From the NCBI RefSeq assembly GCF_009674495.1, contig NZ_WKJN01000028.1:18153-82152 (forward strand): 64,000 bases of DNA, in the 5' to 3' direction. The DNA is from Duganella alba. Its GTDB lineage: Bacteria > Pseudomonadota > Gammaproteobacteria > Burkholderiales > Burkholderiaceae_D. Within the stretch, counting starts at the first letter, position 1; each line of letters starts with the position of its first letter. Below the pieces are notes generated by a model. It was not told the DNA's origin, did no database searches, and saw only the letters and a list, made by a program, of their open reading frames with translations. The position numbers and the translations under genes were made by a program. Below are positions 47,101 through 55,309 of this stretch, piece by piece.

Positions 47101-47581
47101 AGCCCAGGTTGATGTTGCCGCTGGTGGTCACGCTGCCGCCGATGTAGGTCGACGAGCCGCCGGTGGTGAGTGTGGCGGCGGTGACGTTGGCGGTGATGCT
47201 CTGGGCGTTGGAGCCCAGCTTGAAGTTGCCGCCGGCGATCAGCGCGCCGCCGCTGACGTTCAATCCATTGGACGCGGACAGGTCGATGTTGCCGGTGGCG
47301 CGCAGCACGGCGCTGCCGCTCATCGACAGGCCCTGGGCGTAGGCCAGCGCCACGTCGCTGTTGACGACCACGGTGTAGCCGCTGCTGATGACGGCGGTGT
47401 CGTTGGCGCCCAGCGGCAGGGCGGCGCAGGTGTAGGTGCTGCCTGTCAGCGGACACACCGGCACCGTGTTGCTGCCGTTGAAATTGACGTTGGCGGCCGA
47501 CGCGGCGCCGGCCAGCAGCAGGGCGGCGGCGGCCGCGCCCCAGCGGCCGCGCCGCAACATGATCAAAACATTAAGCCACAC
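44144..47581 (-). CDS. mshQ: MshQ-like DUF6701 surface protein with long repeat region
   Basis: A 1145-aa secreted protein. After a signal peptide (ALLLAGAASA) comes a long imperfect repeat region (about residues 90-450) of units such as INLGSSNTINGAVSGGSITT with alternating GS, NSS and INGxV, which should build a beta-helix like polymer-forming domains. Then a Cys-rich stretch (CTGPGAALCSCVTK) and a C-terminal half matching MshQ/DUF6701 (APHHFDTVLLPG; YAKQGFNIQLNVY; FNPLFPTSG; VYLPVYDTGRLTFGTFRSGPVIYTREVYN). MshQ is normally the last gene of a MSHA pilus locus, but no other msh gene is in the window. GTG start has GGGGA upstream; ATG at 47560 is an alternative. Confidence 0.85.
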   Translation of the reverse strand: MWLNVLIMLRRGRWGAAAAALLLAGAASAANVNFNGSNTVPVCPLTGSTYTCAALPLGANDTAVISSGYTVVVNSDVALAYAQGLSMSGSAVLRATGNIDLSASNGLNVSGGALIAGGNFKLGSNAQSITANVTAATLTTGGSSTYIGGSVTTSGNINLGSSSTITGAVTSTAGSITTNSSVNLGPLSVAGSINLGSSNTINGAVSGGSITTNSSVTMGALTITNAVNLGSSNTINGSVSATSITTNSSVTINGSITLSKTNSSSVADLGSGIKVTGNVTAYAVKTNSPGTINGAIDAATTIDLGSSITVGGLISGATVTTNSPVTLNGGVKASVSLTVGSGSSITGDIVAPVVTLNASNITVKGAVTATTSLDMGSGTAITGTVKTGNLTMRASNAVINGNATVTGDVDMGSGTTINGDLSARNVNTRASNAVVNGNAAVNSIYIDWGNSVTKTITCTGPGAALCSCVTKADPNYQPTCGAAPSSGADHIQITHNGQGLTCQGSPVTLRACADANCTSTYNGSTTVTLTPGGGQVTFTGTGNAMVYDQKAETAALSAGANTSCINSASSNSTNQCNMTFSAAGVQLAVPDHVSMSSNVLMNIQALKAGPNNASCVPLAQGPVQMNFSCGYKNPASGTAALLLGSGDKAVACNGGTTPVGVTLDSNGVGTLSVKYPDVGLMSVGASYNTSAVDAAGSTSFTAAPASFQIVGKPTPDITINKTAFARASDPFVLKVSAVNAKGDVTPNFGQETPAQSFTIGQVVLKFPSDGEPITPAMLTQGTFARIAGGIGQSNTDSSGLWVFRETGVITLNAALSNSSTYYLNTTATGFKTVGTVDLRFAPHHFDTVLLPGAQMPCAQLGGYSNPCAKPYDQGNFLYAKQGFNIQLNVYKDATTLSKNYRLRSAGSTDTEDVARAITLSAANVADGSANTVLNAVTPSFLFAKGVGLLNGSALPALDYVASQSPPAVPGAPATIFVRAADSDGATSARSGAIEAPLTIVSGKMMTANAYGPTTAKVPVEVRAMYYSAAAKTWLFNPLFPTSGTPPNSSVPGASFSVAADGGVFKNCNGINCAAMRLVPSTVTFANGKAMFMVAPPNASGWADVSLNPTPTNAAMPVYLPVYDTGRLTFGTFRSGPVIYTREVYN

Positions 47582-47649
47582 GACTATCCCCGGTTGTACG
47601 CCCTGCCTGAATTATAGGCGGACTCGCTCCGTTTCCATGTGGCATTTCT

Positions 47650-49263
47650 TTAACGCTTGATCTTGCCGAAGGCGTCGCCGGCCTTCCAGGTCTGCATTTT
47701 CGGCGCGTTAGCCACTTCGTAGCCCAGGTTCAGCGTGAACTGCGCCTGCTGCACCATGCCCGACAAGTCCCAGTCGGCGTGGTATTCGTCGGACGGCTGG
47801 TGGTAGTCCTGCTTGAACGCCACCAGGCGCGCGCGCGATTTCTCCTGGTCCTTGACGAAGTCGAAGTAGCCGTCGCCCGAGAACACCGCCGAGCCGACGT
47901 TGAAGGCCGGGATGCCGGCGCGGGCGAAGTTGAAGTGGTCGGCGCGGAAGTAGGCGCCCGACAGGTCGGGAATGGCCGGTGCCAGCGTCAGGCCCATTTT
48001 CTTTGCCACCACGCCGGCCGCCGCGTACAGGCTGCTGCGCTCGGAACCGGCGACGCCGATGTCGCGCGTCTTGCCGACGAAGTTCATCGAATCGAGATTC
48101 AGGTCGGCGCTGGTCTTGTCCAGCGGCCAGGCCGGGTTCTTGACGTAGGCGGCGCTGCCCAGCAGGCCGGTTTCCTCGGCCGCCGGCCACAGGAAGACCT
48201 GGGTGCGTTTGGCCGGGTGCCTGACCGCTTCCTGCGCCATCGCCAGCAGCGCGGCGACGCCGGAGGCGTTGTCGATGGCGCCGTTCCAGATATGGTCGCC
48301 CTTGGCCGCGTCGTCGATGCCCAGGTGGTCCCAGTGGGCCGAGTAGACCACCGCTTCGGCTTTCAGCTTCGCATCGGTGCCGGGCACGATGCCGGCCACG
48401 TTGAACTGTTCGATCTGGCGGATCTTGCTCTTTACCTCCGCGTGCAGCTTGACCTTCAGGTCGACCGGGCGGAAGTCGCGGCGCTCGGCGTCGGCGCGCA
48501 GCTTGTCGAGATCGAAGCCGCCGGCGGCGAACAGCGTGCGCGCGGTCTCTTCCTGCAGCCAGCCTTCGATCGGATTGCCGCTGCCGGCCAGGTGGAAGCG
48601 TTCGTGCGCGAAGCTGGTGGCCGGCACGCTCCACGCGTAGGAGGCGGACGGCGTGGTGTGGATCAGCAGCACGCCGGCGGCGCCCTGGCGCACCGCTTCC
48701 TCAAACTTGTACAGCCAGCGGCCGTAGTAGGTATAGGCCTTGCCGGCGAAGCGGTTTGGTTCCTCGGCGGTCGGCTGCGGGTCGTTGACCATCATGACCA
48801 GCAGCTTGCCCTTCATGTCGATGCCCTTGTAGTCGTCCCAGTTTTCTTCCGGGGCGACGGCGCCGTAGCCGACGAACACCAGCGGCGCATCGACGGTGAC
48901 GTCTTCCTTGCCGCCGAAGCTGCCGAACACGATCTCGCTGCCGTTGGCCGGCGTCAGGATCTTGCCGCTGTCGGCGCTGAAGCGCGTGAAGCTGCCCGGC
49001 AACAGCCTGCTGCCTTCCATCTTGACGGACTGGCGGTAGCCGCCATCGGCCAGCGGTTTCAGGCCGATGACGGCGGCCTGCGTTTCCAGGTAGCGCACCG
49101 CGAGGTCGCCGCCGCGCTGGCCGGTGCCGCGGCCCTCGAACAAATCGTCGGCCAGGAAGGACAGGTGGGCGCGCAGCGGCGCTTCGGCGACAACAGGTTG
49201 CTGGGCGTGGGCTTGCAGGGCAAGGCCGGCAGCAAGGGTGAGGGCGAGAACGGGAAGGCGCAT
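47650..49263 (-). CDS. M28-family zinc aminopeptidase
   Basis: A 537-aa exported metallopeptidase. Signal peptide to AHAQ. A PA-domain insert lies at about 130-250 (VFVGYGAVAPEENWDDYKG). The two-zinc M28 site is visible: His/Asp in SAHWDHLGI, Asp in NGAIDNASGVAALL, Glu-Glu in WPAAEETGLLGS, Asp in LNLDSMNF and His in RADHFNFARAGIPAF. Cleaves N-terminal residues from peptides in the periplasm or outside. Independent transcription. Confidence 0.92.
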   Translation of the reverse strand: MRLPVLALTLAAGLALQAHAQQPVVAEAPLRAHLSFLADDLFEGRGTGQRGGDLAVRYLETQAAVIGLKPLADGGYRQSVKMEGSRLLPGSFTRFSADSGKILTPANGSEIVFGSFGGKEDVTVDAPLVFVGYGAVAPEENWDDYKGIDMKGKLLVMMVNDPQPTAEEPNRFAGKAYTYYGRWLYKFEEAVRQGAAGVLLIHTTPSASYAWSVPATSFAHERFHLAGSGNPIEGWLQEETARTLFAAGGFDLDKLRADAERRDFRPVDLKVKLHAEVKSKIRQIEQFNVAGIVPGTDAKLKAEAVVYSAHWDHLGIDDAAKGDHIWNGAIDNASGVAALLAMAQEAVRHPAKRTQVFLWPAAEETGLLGSAAYVKNPAWPLDKTSADLNLDSMNFVGKTRDIGVAGSERSSLYAAAGVVAKKMGLTLAPAIPDLSGAYFRADHFNFARAGIPAFNVGSAVFSGDGYFDFVKDQEKSRARLVAFKQDYHQPSDEYHADWDLSGMVQQAQFTLNLGYEVANAPKMQTWKAGDAFGKIKR

Positions 49264-49337
49264 TAAGTTACTCCGTGATGTAATTCTTGAACAGAAGGCG
49301 GTAATCTTACTGTATATGCCAAAAATAAAGGGGACCT

Positions 49338-50141
49338 ATGAATACCATCATCATCACCGGCGCATCGGACGGCATCGGCGCGGAAATCGCGCGGCAACTG
49401 GCACGCAAGCACGGCGCCGATGTGGCGCTGGTGCTGGCCGCCCGCAACGCCGCCATGCTGGAGCAGGTGGCGGCGCAGTGCGCGGCGCTGGGCGCGCGGA
49501 CGCTGGTGGCGCCCACCGACGTTTCGGTACAGGCGCAGTGCGTGGCGCTGGTGGATGCGGCGATCGCCCGCTTCGGCAGCATCGATGCGCTGATCAACAA
49601 CGCCGGCCGCTCCGCGCACGCGCTGTTCGCCGAGGTCGAAGACCTGGGCTGGTACGAGGAACTGATGCGGATTAATTTGTGGGGCAGCGTGTGGTGCACG
49701 CATGCGGCGCTGCCGTTCCTGAAGCAGTCGCGCGGGCGCATCGTCGCCGTGTCGTCGCTGGCGGGGCTGGTCGGCGTGCCCGGACGCACCGCCTACAGCG
49801 CCACCAAGTTCGCCATGGCCGGCTTCTTCGAGGCGCTGCGCGCGGAACTCAAGCCGGCCGGCGTCAGCGTGACCACCGCCTATCCCGGCGTAGTGGCGAC
49901 GCAGATCCGCCACCGCGGCTACAACGCCGCCGGCGGACAGCTGGGCAGCAGCAGCCTGAAAGAGGACCAGGCCATGCCGGTGGAGGAGTGCGCGGCGCTG
50001 ATCATCGCCGGCATGCACGCGCGCCAGCGCGAGGTGGTGATGTCGACCAAGGGCAAGCTGGGACGCTGGCTGAAACTGATCGCGCCGGGCCTGGTGGAGA
50101 AGATCGCGCTGGCGGCCCTCAAGGACGATGTGAAACCGTGA
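49338..50141 (+). CDS. Short-chain dehydrogenase/reductase (SDR)
   Basis: A 267-aa NAD(P)-dependent oxidoreductase: TGASDGIG coenzyme motif, NNAG, catalytic Ser in AVSSLAGLVG, and YSATK. C-terminal segment KLGRWLKLIAPGLVEKIALAAL is a common hydrophobic tail of the DltE/SDR group. AAAGGGGACC before ATG 49338. Substrate unknown. Confidence 0.93.
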   Translation: MNTIIITGASDGIGAEIARQLARKHGADVALVLAARNAAMLEQVAAQCAALGARTLVAPTDVSVQAQCVALVDAAIARFGSIDALINNAGRSAHALFAEVEDLGWYEELMRINLWGSVWCTHAALPFLKQSRGRIVAVSSLAGLVGVPGRTAYSATKFAMAGFFEALRAELKPAGVSVTTAYPGVVATQIRHRGYNAAGGQLGSSSLKEDQAMPVEECAALIIAGMHARQREVVMSTKGKLGRWLKLIAPGLVEKIALAALKDDVKP

Positions 50142-50248
50142 TTGTAAGCAATTGTAATGGTCGTCAACTGGACTGTCGGACGCCGCGTTTTTTGCTCATG
50201 CGACACAGGAATTGTCCTGATGCCGAAAACCCCGAAAAGGAAAACATC

Positions 50249-50464
50249 ATGTCCAAAGTAATCGCTTCTCTGATCGCCGGCCTGTTCGCAACCGCAGCTT
50301 TCGCGCAAACGCCTGCCACCACCCCTGCCGCTCCAGAAGCCAAGCCAGCCGTGGAAAAAACCGAAGCGAAACCAGCCGCGAAGAAAAAAGTACATCACAA
50401 GGCTAAAGAAGCCAAACCGGCAGACGCAGCACCTGCCGCAGCAGCACCAGCAGCAAGCAAGTAA
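50249..50464 (+). CDS. Acid-shock-like small secreted protein, copy A
   Basis: A 71-aa exported protein: signal peptide MSKVIASLIAGLFATAAFAQ, then a Pro/Ala/Lys-rich tail with KKKVHHKAKEAK and AAPAASK. It resembles the enterobacterial acid-shock protein Asr in its signal plus low-complexity basic repeat, though homology is unproven. AAAAGGAAAACATC gives the start. A paralogue follows 47 bases downstream. Confidence 0.7.
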   Translation: MSKVIASLIAGLFATAAFAQTPATTPAAPEAKPAVEKTEAKPAAKKKVHHKAKEAKPADAAPAAAAPAASK

Positions 50465-50511
50465 TCAAGCAAGTAATTATATAAACCGTATAAACTAAAG
50501 AGGACTGAATC

Positions 50512-50733
50512 ATGAAAAAAGTAATCGCTACCCTGATCGCCGGCCTGTTCGCTTCCGCTGCCTTCGCTCAAACCCCTGCGCCAGCCGCTTCGGCTTCGGC
50601 ATCGGCCAGCGCCTCGGCTCCTGCCGCTTCGGCGCCAGCCGCCAAGAAAGCGACCCACAAGAAGCACGTCAAAGCATCGGCAGCAGCTGAAGCTTCGACC
50701 CCGGCAGCTGCGGCGCCAGCAGCCAGCAAGTAA
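50512..50733 (+). CDS. Acid-shock-like small secreted protein, copy B
   Basis: A 73-aa exported protein nearly identical in signal (MKKVIATLIAGLFASAAFAQ) and C-terminal tail (AAAAPAASK) to the upstream copy but with a (SA)n stretch and ATHKKHVKA in the middle. Ribosome site AGAGGAC. The pair arose by tandem duplication with drift of the low-complexity centre. A strong terminator follows. Confidence 0.7.
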   Translation: MKKVIATLIAGLFASAAFAQTPAPAASASASASASAPAASAPAAKKATHKKHVKASAAAEASTPAAAAPAASK

Positions 50734-50792
50734 TCAAGTAAGCCTCGGGCTTGACGTGCCGCCCCGGACCCTCCGGGCCTGGGCGGCGCAAG

Positions 50793-50823
50793 AGAAAAGA
50801 CGGATTCCAACTCCGTCTTTTCT
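50793..50823. terminator. Bidirectional rho-independent terminator
   Basis: AGAAAAGACGGA (50793-50804) and TCCGTCTTTTCT (50812-50823) are perfect 12-bp arms with a seven-base loop, A-rich on one side and T-rich on the other. It serves the acid-shock-like pair and the convergent hydrolase gene. Confidence 0.75.
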
Positions 50824-50834
50824 GCATTGGCATT

Positions 50835-51815
50835 TCAGCGATTCAGTTCCTCAAGCAGCGCGCGATGGAAGGCCGCCGGGTCTTCCATCTGTGGCGCGTG
50901 TCCCATGCCCTTGAATTCCACCAGGCGCGCATTCGGTATTTTCTTCACGGTTTCCTTGCCCAGCACATTGTAGTGGCCCAGCTTCGCCTTGACGTCCGGC
51001 GGCGCCACGTCCTTGCCGATGGCGGTGGTGTCGGCGTCGCCGATCAGCAGCGAGGTCGGTACCTTCAGCAGCGGGAATTCGTACACCACCGGCTGGGTGA
51101 AGATCATGTCGTAGATCAGCGCCGAATTCCACGCCACCAGCTTGTGGCCCGGACCGGCGTTCAGGCCGGCCAGCATGTCCACCCACTTGTCGTATTCCGG
51201 CTTCCAGTTGCCGACGTAGTAGGTCGCCTTTTCATACGAACGCACGCTGTCGGCCGACAGCTTCTGCTCGCGCGCATACCACTGGTCCACGCTTGGCGCG
51301 GGCACGCCCATCGCCTTCCAGTCCTCCAGCCCGATCGGGTTGACCAGCACCAGGCGCGCCACGGCGTCCGGATACATCAGCGCATAGCGGGTGGCCAGCA
51401 TGCCGCCGGTCGAGTGACCGACCAGCACGGCCTGCTTGACGCCGATGCTCTTCAGCAGCGCATCGGTGTTCGCGGCCAGCTGCTGGAAGGTGTATTGATA
51501 GTGCTCCGGTTTGGAAGAGGCGCAAAAGCCGATCTGGTCCGGCGCCACCACGCGGTAGCCGGCCTTGGCCAGTTCGGTGATGGTCTGGTCCCAGGTCGCG
51601 CCGCAGAAGTTTTTACCGTGCAGCAGGACAGCAGTCTTGCCGTTGGCCGCGACGGTCGGCGCCACGTCCATATACGCCATCTCCAGCTTCACGCCCTGCG
51701 AGGTGAAGCTGTATTTCTGCAGCGGATGCGGGTAGTTAAAGCCTTCCAGCTGGGGACCGTAGGTGGCGGCGGACGCCGAGCCGGCAAGCAGCGCGGCGGT
51801 GAGCAGGATGCGCAT
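50835..51815 (-). CDS. Exported alpha/beta hydrolase
   Basis: A 326-aa exported hydrolase. Signal peptide MRILLTAALLAGSASA. Motifs: VLLHGKNFCGATWDQT (oxyanion), VGHSTGGMLATR (nucleophile Ser), IGDADTTAIG (Asp) and GMGHAPQMEDP (His). Similar to epoxide-hydrolase/haloalkane-like AB-hydrolase_1 proteins; an esterase or lactonase activity is most likely. Precedes the esterase at 52737 on the same strand with a 31-base gap downstream of it, so they may be co-transcribed. Confidence 0.88.
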   Translation of the reverse strand: MRILLTAALLAGSASAATYGPQLEGFNYPHPLQKYSFTSQGVKLEMAYMDVAPTVAANGKTAVLLHGKNFCGATWDQTITELAKAGYRVVAPDQIGFCASSKPEHYQYTFQQLAANTDALLKSIGVKQAVLVGHSTGGMLATRYALMYPDAVARLVLVNPIGLEDWKAMGVPAPSVDQWYAREQKLSADSVRSYEKATYYVGNWKPEYDKWVDMLAGLNAGPGHKLVAWNSALIYDMIFTQPVVYEFPLLKVPTSLLIGDADTTAIGKDVAPPDVKAKLGHYNVLGKETVKKIPNARLVEFKGMGHAPQMEDPAAFHRALLEELNR

Positions 51816-51846
51816 GAGGAGAAACTCCGTCTAAGTAAAACACTTA

Positions 51847-52737
51847 CTATAGCGCTTTCAGCACGCCGATGTCTTTGAGCCAGTTTTCCACCAGCGACGG
51901 CCAGGACGAAATCGGATGCTCCTTGTCGCGCAGGCCGAAAGCGTGGCCGCCCTTGGCGAACAGATGGACTTCCGCCGGCACGCCCGCGTGGTCCAGCGCC
52001 TCCGCATAAAGCAGGCTGTTGCACACCGGGTCGACCGGATCGTCCCAGGCTTGCAGCAGAAAGGTCGGCGGCGTGTTGGCGGTGACGCGGATGCTGCCGT
52101 CGAATTTGCCGCCGGGGCGGCACAGGTGGCCCGGATACAGCGCGATGGCGAAGTCCGGACGGCTGCTGATCCTGTCCACCGCATCGACCGGCTTGTAGGC
52201 CGGCGTGAAGATGTTGCTGGTCTGCGCCACCAGGTAGCCGCCGGCCGAGAAGCCGATCACGCCGATCCTTGCCGGATCGATATTCAGTTCCCTGGCCCTG
52301 GAGCGCACCAGCCGGATGGTGCGCTGCGCATCCTGCAGCGCGCGCGGCACCTTGGGCGTGATGTGGCAGTTGCATTTCTCGTCCCAGTAGTGGTTGCCGT
52401 TGGGGACGCGGTATTTAAGGAGCACGCAGGTGATGCCACGCGCGGTCAGCCAGTCGCAGATCTCCGTACCCTCCAGATCCATGGCCAGCACCTTGAAGCC
52501 GCCGCCGGGGAACACCACCACCACCGCGCCGCTATTGTCGCCCTGGGGCGGATACACCGTCATGGTCGGCACGCTCACATCGCTGACCTTGGTCCAGCCG
52601 CCGTGGCCCTCGGCGCGCGCGGAGGACTCGGGTTTCGGCGCGGCGATGGCGTCCGGGGCCGCGCCGGGCCAGATCGGCGTCTGCGCCTGCACGCCGCCAG
52701 CCAGCAGCGCTAATGCAAGGAAGGTAATCTTGAGCAT
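51847..52737 (-). CDS. Exported esterase (acetyl-xylan-esterase-like, BD-FAE type)
   Basis: A 296-aa exported esterase. Signal MLKITFLALALLAGGVQAQ; mature part begins IWPGAAPDA, typical of carbohydrate-esterase-like BD-FAE proteins. VVVVFPGGGFKVLAMDLEG (oxyanion), GFSAGGYLVAQ (Ser), DDPVDPVCNSL (Asp) and KGGHAFGLR (His). May deacetylate plant polysaccharide. Start at 52737 gives the best signal peptide; an ATG 21 bases upstream is possible. Confidence 0.85.
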   Translation of the reverse strand: MLKITFLALALLAGGVQAQTPIWPGAAPDAIAAPKPESSARAEGHGGWTKVSDVSVPTMTVYPPQGDNSGAVVVVFPGGGFKVLAMDLEGTEICDWLTARGITCVLLKYRVPNGNHYWDEKCNCHITPKVPRALQDAQRTIRLVRSRARELNIDPARIGVIGFSAGGYLVAQTSNIFTPAYKPVDAVDRISSRPDFAIALYPGHLCRPGGKFDGSIRVTANTPPTFLLQAWDDPVDPVCNSLLYAEALDHAGVPAEVHLFAKGGHAFGLRDKEHPISSWPSLVENWLKDIGVLKAL

Positions 52738-52866
52738 ATAAGAATGAAAAGACTGCATTTTGCCCTGATTTCACGTAAAAAACCGCGAGTTCCGGCCAGA
52801 CAGAGTAAACTACGCACAAATTTCTTTCGCAATTCGGCGATTCGAACAATTTTTTTGAGTGACGCC

Positions 52867-55086
52867 ATGTCTGCAACTCCAGTCTCCCCTATTGCCCTTT
52901 TTTCCGATCTCGATCTCGGCGCCCCGCTTACCAAGGCGCTGAACGACGTTGGCTATGAGTCGCCGTCGCCGATCCAGGCCGCGACCATCCCGCTGCTGAT
53001 GCAGAACCTCGACGTGCTGGGCCAGGCCCAGACCGGCACCGGCAAGACCGCCGCCTTTGCGCTGCCGATCCTGGCGCGCATCGACATCAAACAGACCACG
53101 CCGCAGGCGCTGGTGCTGGCGCCGACGCGCGAACTGGCGATCCAGGTCGCCGAGGCGTTCCAGACCTACGCCACGCACATTCCCGGCTTCCACGTGCTGC
53201 CGATCTACGGCGGCCAAAGCTACGGCCCGCAGCTGTCGGCGCTGCGCCGCGGCGTGCACGTCGTGGTCGGCACCCCTGGCCGCGTGATCGATCACCTGGA
53301 CAAGGGTTCGCTCGACCTGTCCAAGCTGAAAACGCTGGTGCTGGACGAAGCGGACGAAATGCTGCGCATGGGCTTTATCGACGACGTCGAACGCATCCTG
53401 CAGGAGACGCCGGAATCGCGCCAGACCGCGCTGTTCTCGGCCACCATGCCGTCGGCCATCCGCCGCATCGCCAACACCTACCTGCGCAATCCGAAGGAAA
53501 TCACGGTCGCCGCCAAAACCGGCACCAATGAAAACATCCGCCAGCGCTACTGGCTGGTGTCCGGCATGCACAAGCTGGACGCGCTGACCCGCATCCTGGA
53601 AGCCGAGAACTTCGACGGCATGATCATCTTCTCGCGCACCAAGCTGGGCACCGAGGAACTGGCGCAGAAGCTGCAGGCACGCGGCTTCTCGGCCGCCGCC
53701 ATCAACGGCGACATCCAGCAGGCGCAGCGCGAGCGCACCATCCAGCAGCTGAAGGACGGCAAGATCGACATCCTGGTGGCGACCGACGTCGCCGCCCGCG
53801 GCCTGGACGTGGAGCGCATCTCGCACGTGGTCAACTACGACGTGCCGCACGATCCGGAAAGCTACACCCACCGCATCGGCCGCACCGGCCGCGCCGGCCG
53901 CAGCGGCGAGGCGATCCTGTTCATCACGCCGCGCGAAAAAGGCCTGCTGAAGATGATCGAACGCTCGACGCGCCAGCCGATCGGCCAGCTGGAGCTGCCG
54001 ACCATCCAGGCGGTCAACGACGTCCGCATCGCCAAGTTCAAGCAGCAGATCACCGACACGCTGGCAGAAGGCGGCCTGGAACAGTTCCAGTCGCTGATCG
54101 AGGACTTCGAGCGCGAGCAGAACGTGCCGGCGCTGGAAATCGCCGCCGCCCTGGCCAAGATGGCCCGTGGCGACGTGCCGCTGCTGCTGGACAAGAAACA
54201 GGTCACGCAGTGGGAAGAGCGTCCTGCACGCGCCACCTCGTCGTTCGACCGCCCTGAACGCGGCGACCGCTTCGGCGACCGCGCCGAGCGTGGCGAACGC
54301 AGCGAGCGCTTCCCGAAAAAGGAACGCATCGTGCGCGAATCGGAACCGGGCATGCGCACCTACCGCATTGAAGTGGGCTACCAGCACGGCGTCAAGCCGG
54401 GCAACATCGTCGGCGCCATCGCCAACGAAGGCGGCATCGACTCCAAGAACATCGGCCGCATCGAGATCTACGACGACTACGCGGTGCTGGACATGCCGGA
54501 CACCCTGAGCCGCGAAGCGCTGGACATGATGGCCGGCATCCGTGTCGCCGGCCAGGCGCTGCGCATCAGCGTGGACGGCGAGGGCGCGCCAGCAGCGTCG
54601 GCGCCAGCGCCGGCCAAGCCGGTCAAGGCCGCCGCCGTCAAGCCGGTCAAGCCAGCCGCCGCCGCGCCGTCGCCGGCCGCGTCGCCACTGGAGAAAACCG
54701 TGCGCGCCGCCGCCGAGGAAGTGGACGACGCCCCGGCCAAGAAGAAAAAGGAAAAAATCGGCAAGCAGTCGGTGCCGATGAGCGCCTTCCGCGTTGAAGT
54801 GGGCCGCGCCAATGAAGTCACGCCAGCCAACATCGTCGGCGCCATCGCCAACGAGACCGGCCTGGAAGCGAAGTACATCGGCCGCATCGAGATCTTCGAC
54901 AACCACACCATGTTGGAATTGCCGGATGGCATGCCTGACGACATGTTCAAGAGCCTGGGCAAGGTCTGGGTCGGCGGCGCGCAGCTGAAGATCAGCCAGG
55001 TTGACCGCATGCCGCCGGAATCGGCCAAGCACACGCCGCCGAAAAAGCCGGCGCCGGGCGCCAAGCCTAAAGCCAAGAAGTACTGA
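52867..55086 (+). CDS. DEAD-box RNA helicase with two DbpA-type RNA-binding domains
   Basis: A 739-aa ATP-dependent RNA helicase of the DeaD/CsdA kind. Motifs: Q motif, AQTGTGKTA, PTREL, VLDEADEML, FSATMP, and HRIGRTGRAGR. After a linker and an Arg/Glu-rich segment, a DbpA RNA-binding (RRM-like) domain occurs at about residues 496-575 (MRTYRIEVGYQHGVKPGNIV) and again at about 638-715 (AFRVEVGRANEVTPANIVGA), separated by a Pro/Ala/Lys linker. DeaD normally has one such domain. Probable role: ribosome assembly, cold adaptation or mRNA decay. Start 52867 begins MSATPVSPIALF. The terminator at 55092 follows. Confidence 0.93.
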   Translation: MSATPVSPIALFSDLDLGAPLTKALNDVGYESPSPIQAATIPLLMQNLDVLGQAQTGTGKTAAFALPILARIDIKQTTPQALVLAPTRELAIQVAEAFQTYATHIPGFHVLPIYGGQSYGPQLSALRRGVHVVVGTPGRVIDHLDKGSLDLSKLKTLVLDEADEMLRMGFIDDVERILQETPESRQTALFSATMPSAIRRIANTYLRNPKEITVAAKTGTNENIRQRYWLVSGMHKLDALTRILEAENFDGMIIFSRTKLGTEELAQKLQARGFSAAAINGDIQQAQRERTIQQLKDGKIDILVATDVAARGLDVERISHVVNYDVPHDPESYTHRIGRTGRAGRSGEAILFITPREKGLLKMIERSTRQPIGQLELPTIQAVNDVRIAKFKQQITDTLAEGGLEQFQSLIEDFEREQNVPALEIAAALAKMARGDVPLLLDKKQVTQWEERPARATSSFDRPERGDRFGDRAERGERSERFPKKERIVRESEPGMRTYRIEVGYQHGVKPGNIVGAIANEGGIDSKNIGRIEIYDDYAVLDMPDTLSREALDMMAGIRVAGQALRISVDGEGAPAASAPAPAKPVKAAAVKPVKPAAAAPSPAASPLEKTVRAAAEEVDDAPAKKKKEKIGKQSVPMSAFRVEVGRANEVTPANIVGAIANETGLEAKYIGRIEIFDNHTMLELPDGMPDDMFKSLGKVWVGGAQLKISQVDRMPPESAKHTPPKKPAPGAKPKAKKY

Positions 55087-55091
55087 TACCA

Positions 55092-55113
55092 CGGGGCCGC
55101 AAGGCCCCGTTTT
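55092..55113 (+). terminator. Rho-independent terminator of helicase gene
   Basis: CGGGGCC-GCAA-GGCCCCG hairpin (55092-55109) followed by TTTT, six bases after the helicase stop. Confidence 0.85.
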
Positions 55114-55153
55114 CATTCCTGCCCATGCACAGCGCCGGTGCTGCATTGCACCA

Positions 55154-55168
55154 AAACAAAGCTTGTCG
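55154..55168 (+). repeat. Upstream copy of flanking motif around TnsB-like gene
   Basis: AAACAAAGCTTGTCG resembles two tandem copies downstream of the TnsB-like gene (57328-57362). The core ACAAAGnTTGT is quasi-palindromic. It could be a transposase-binding site or an operator. Confidence 0.4.
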
Positions 55169-55309
55169 AAGGTTAAAGAGCCGCAGTCGCCAGCGTTGTC
55201 ATAGTAGAAGCAAGCTGGCCCGCTTATTGCATATGTGATAGCACAATCGTGATAAGTGGCGGCGGCATCAGCGCCTCAAACCTGGAGACGTTAGCGTGGG
55301 AGCAAGGCA

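Noticed and set aside
46250..47240. Possible CRISPR array in the repeat-rich stretch
   Set aside because: The repeats are in-frame protein-coding units of variable length and sequence, without constant spacers.
46097..47617. 506-aa plus-strand frame over the MshQ repeats
   Set aside because: Gly/Asp/Val repeats are the antisense of the NSS/ING repeat codons, not a protein.
52810..55146. 778-aa minus-strand open frame
   Set aside because: Shadow of the DEAD-box helicase gene; no domain and biased composition.
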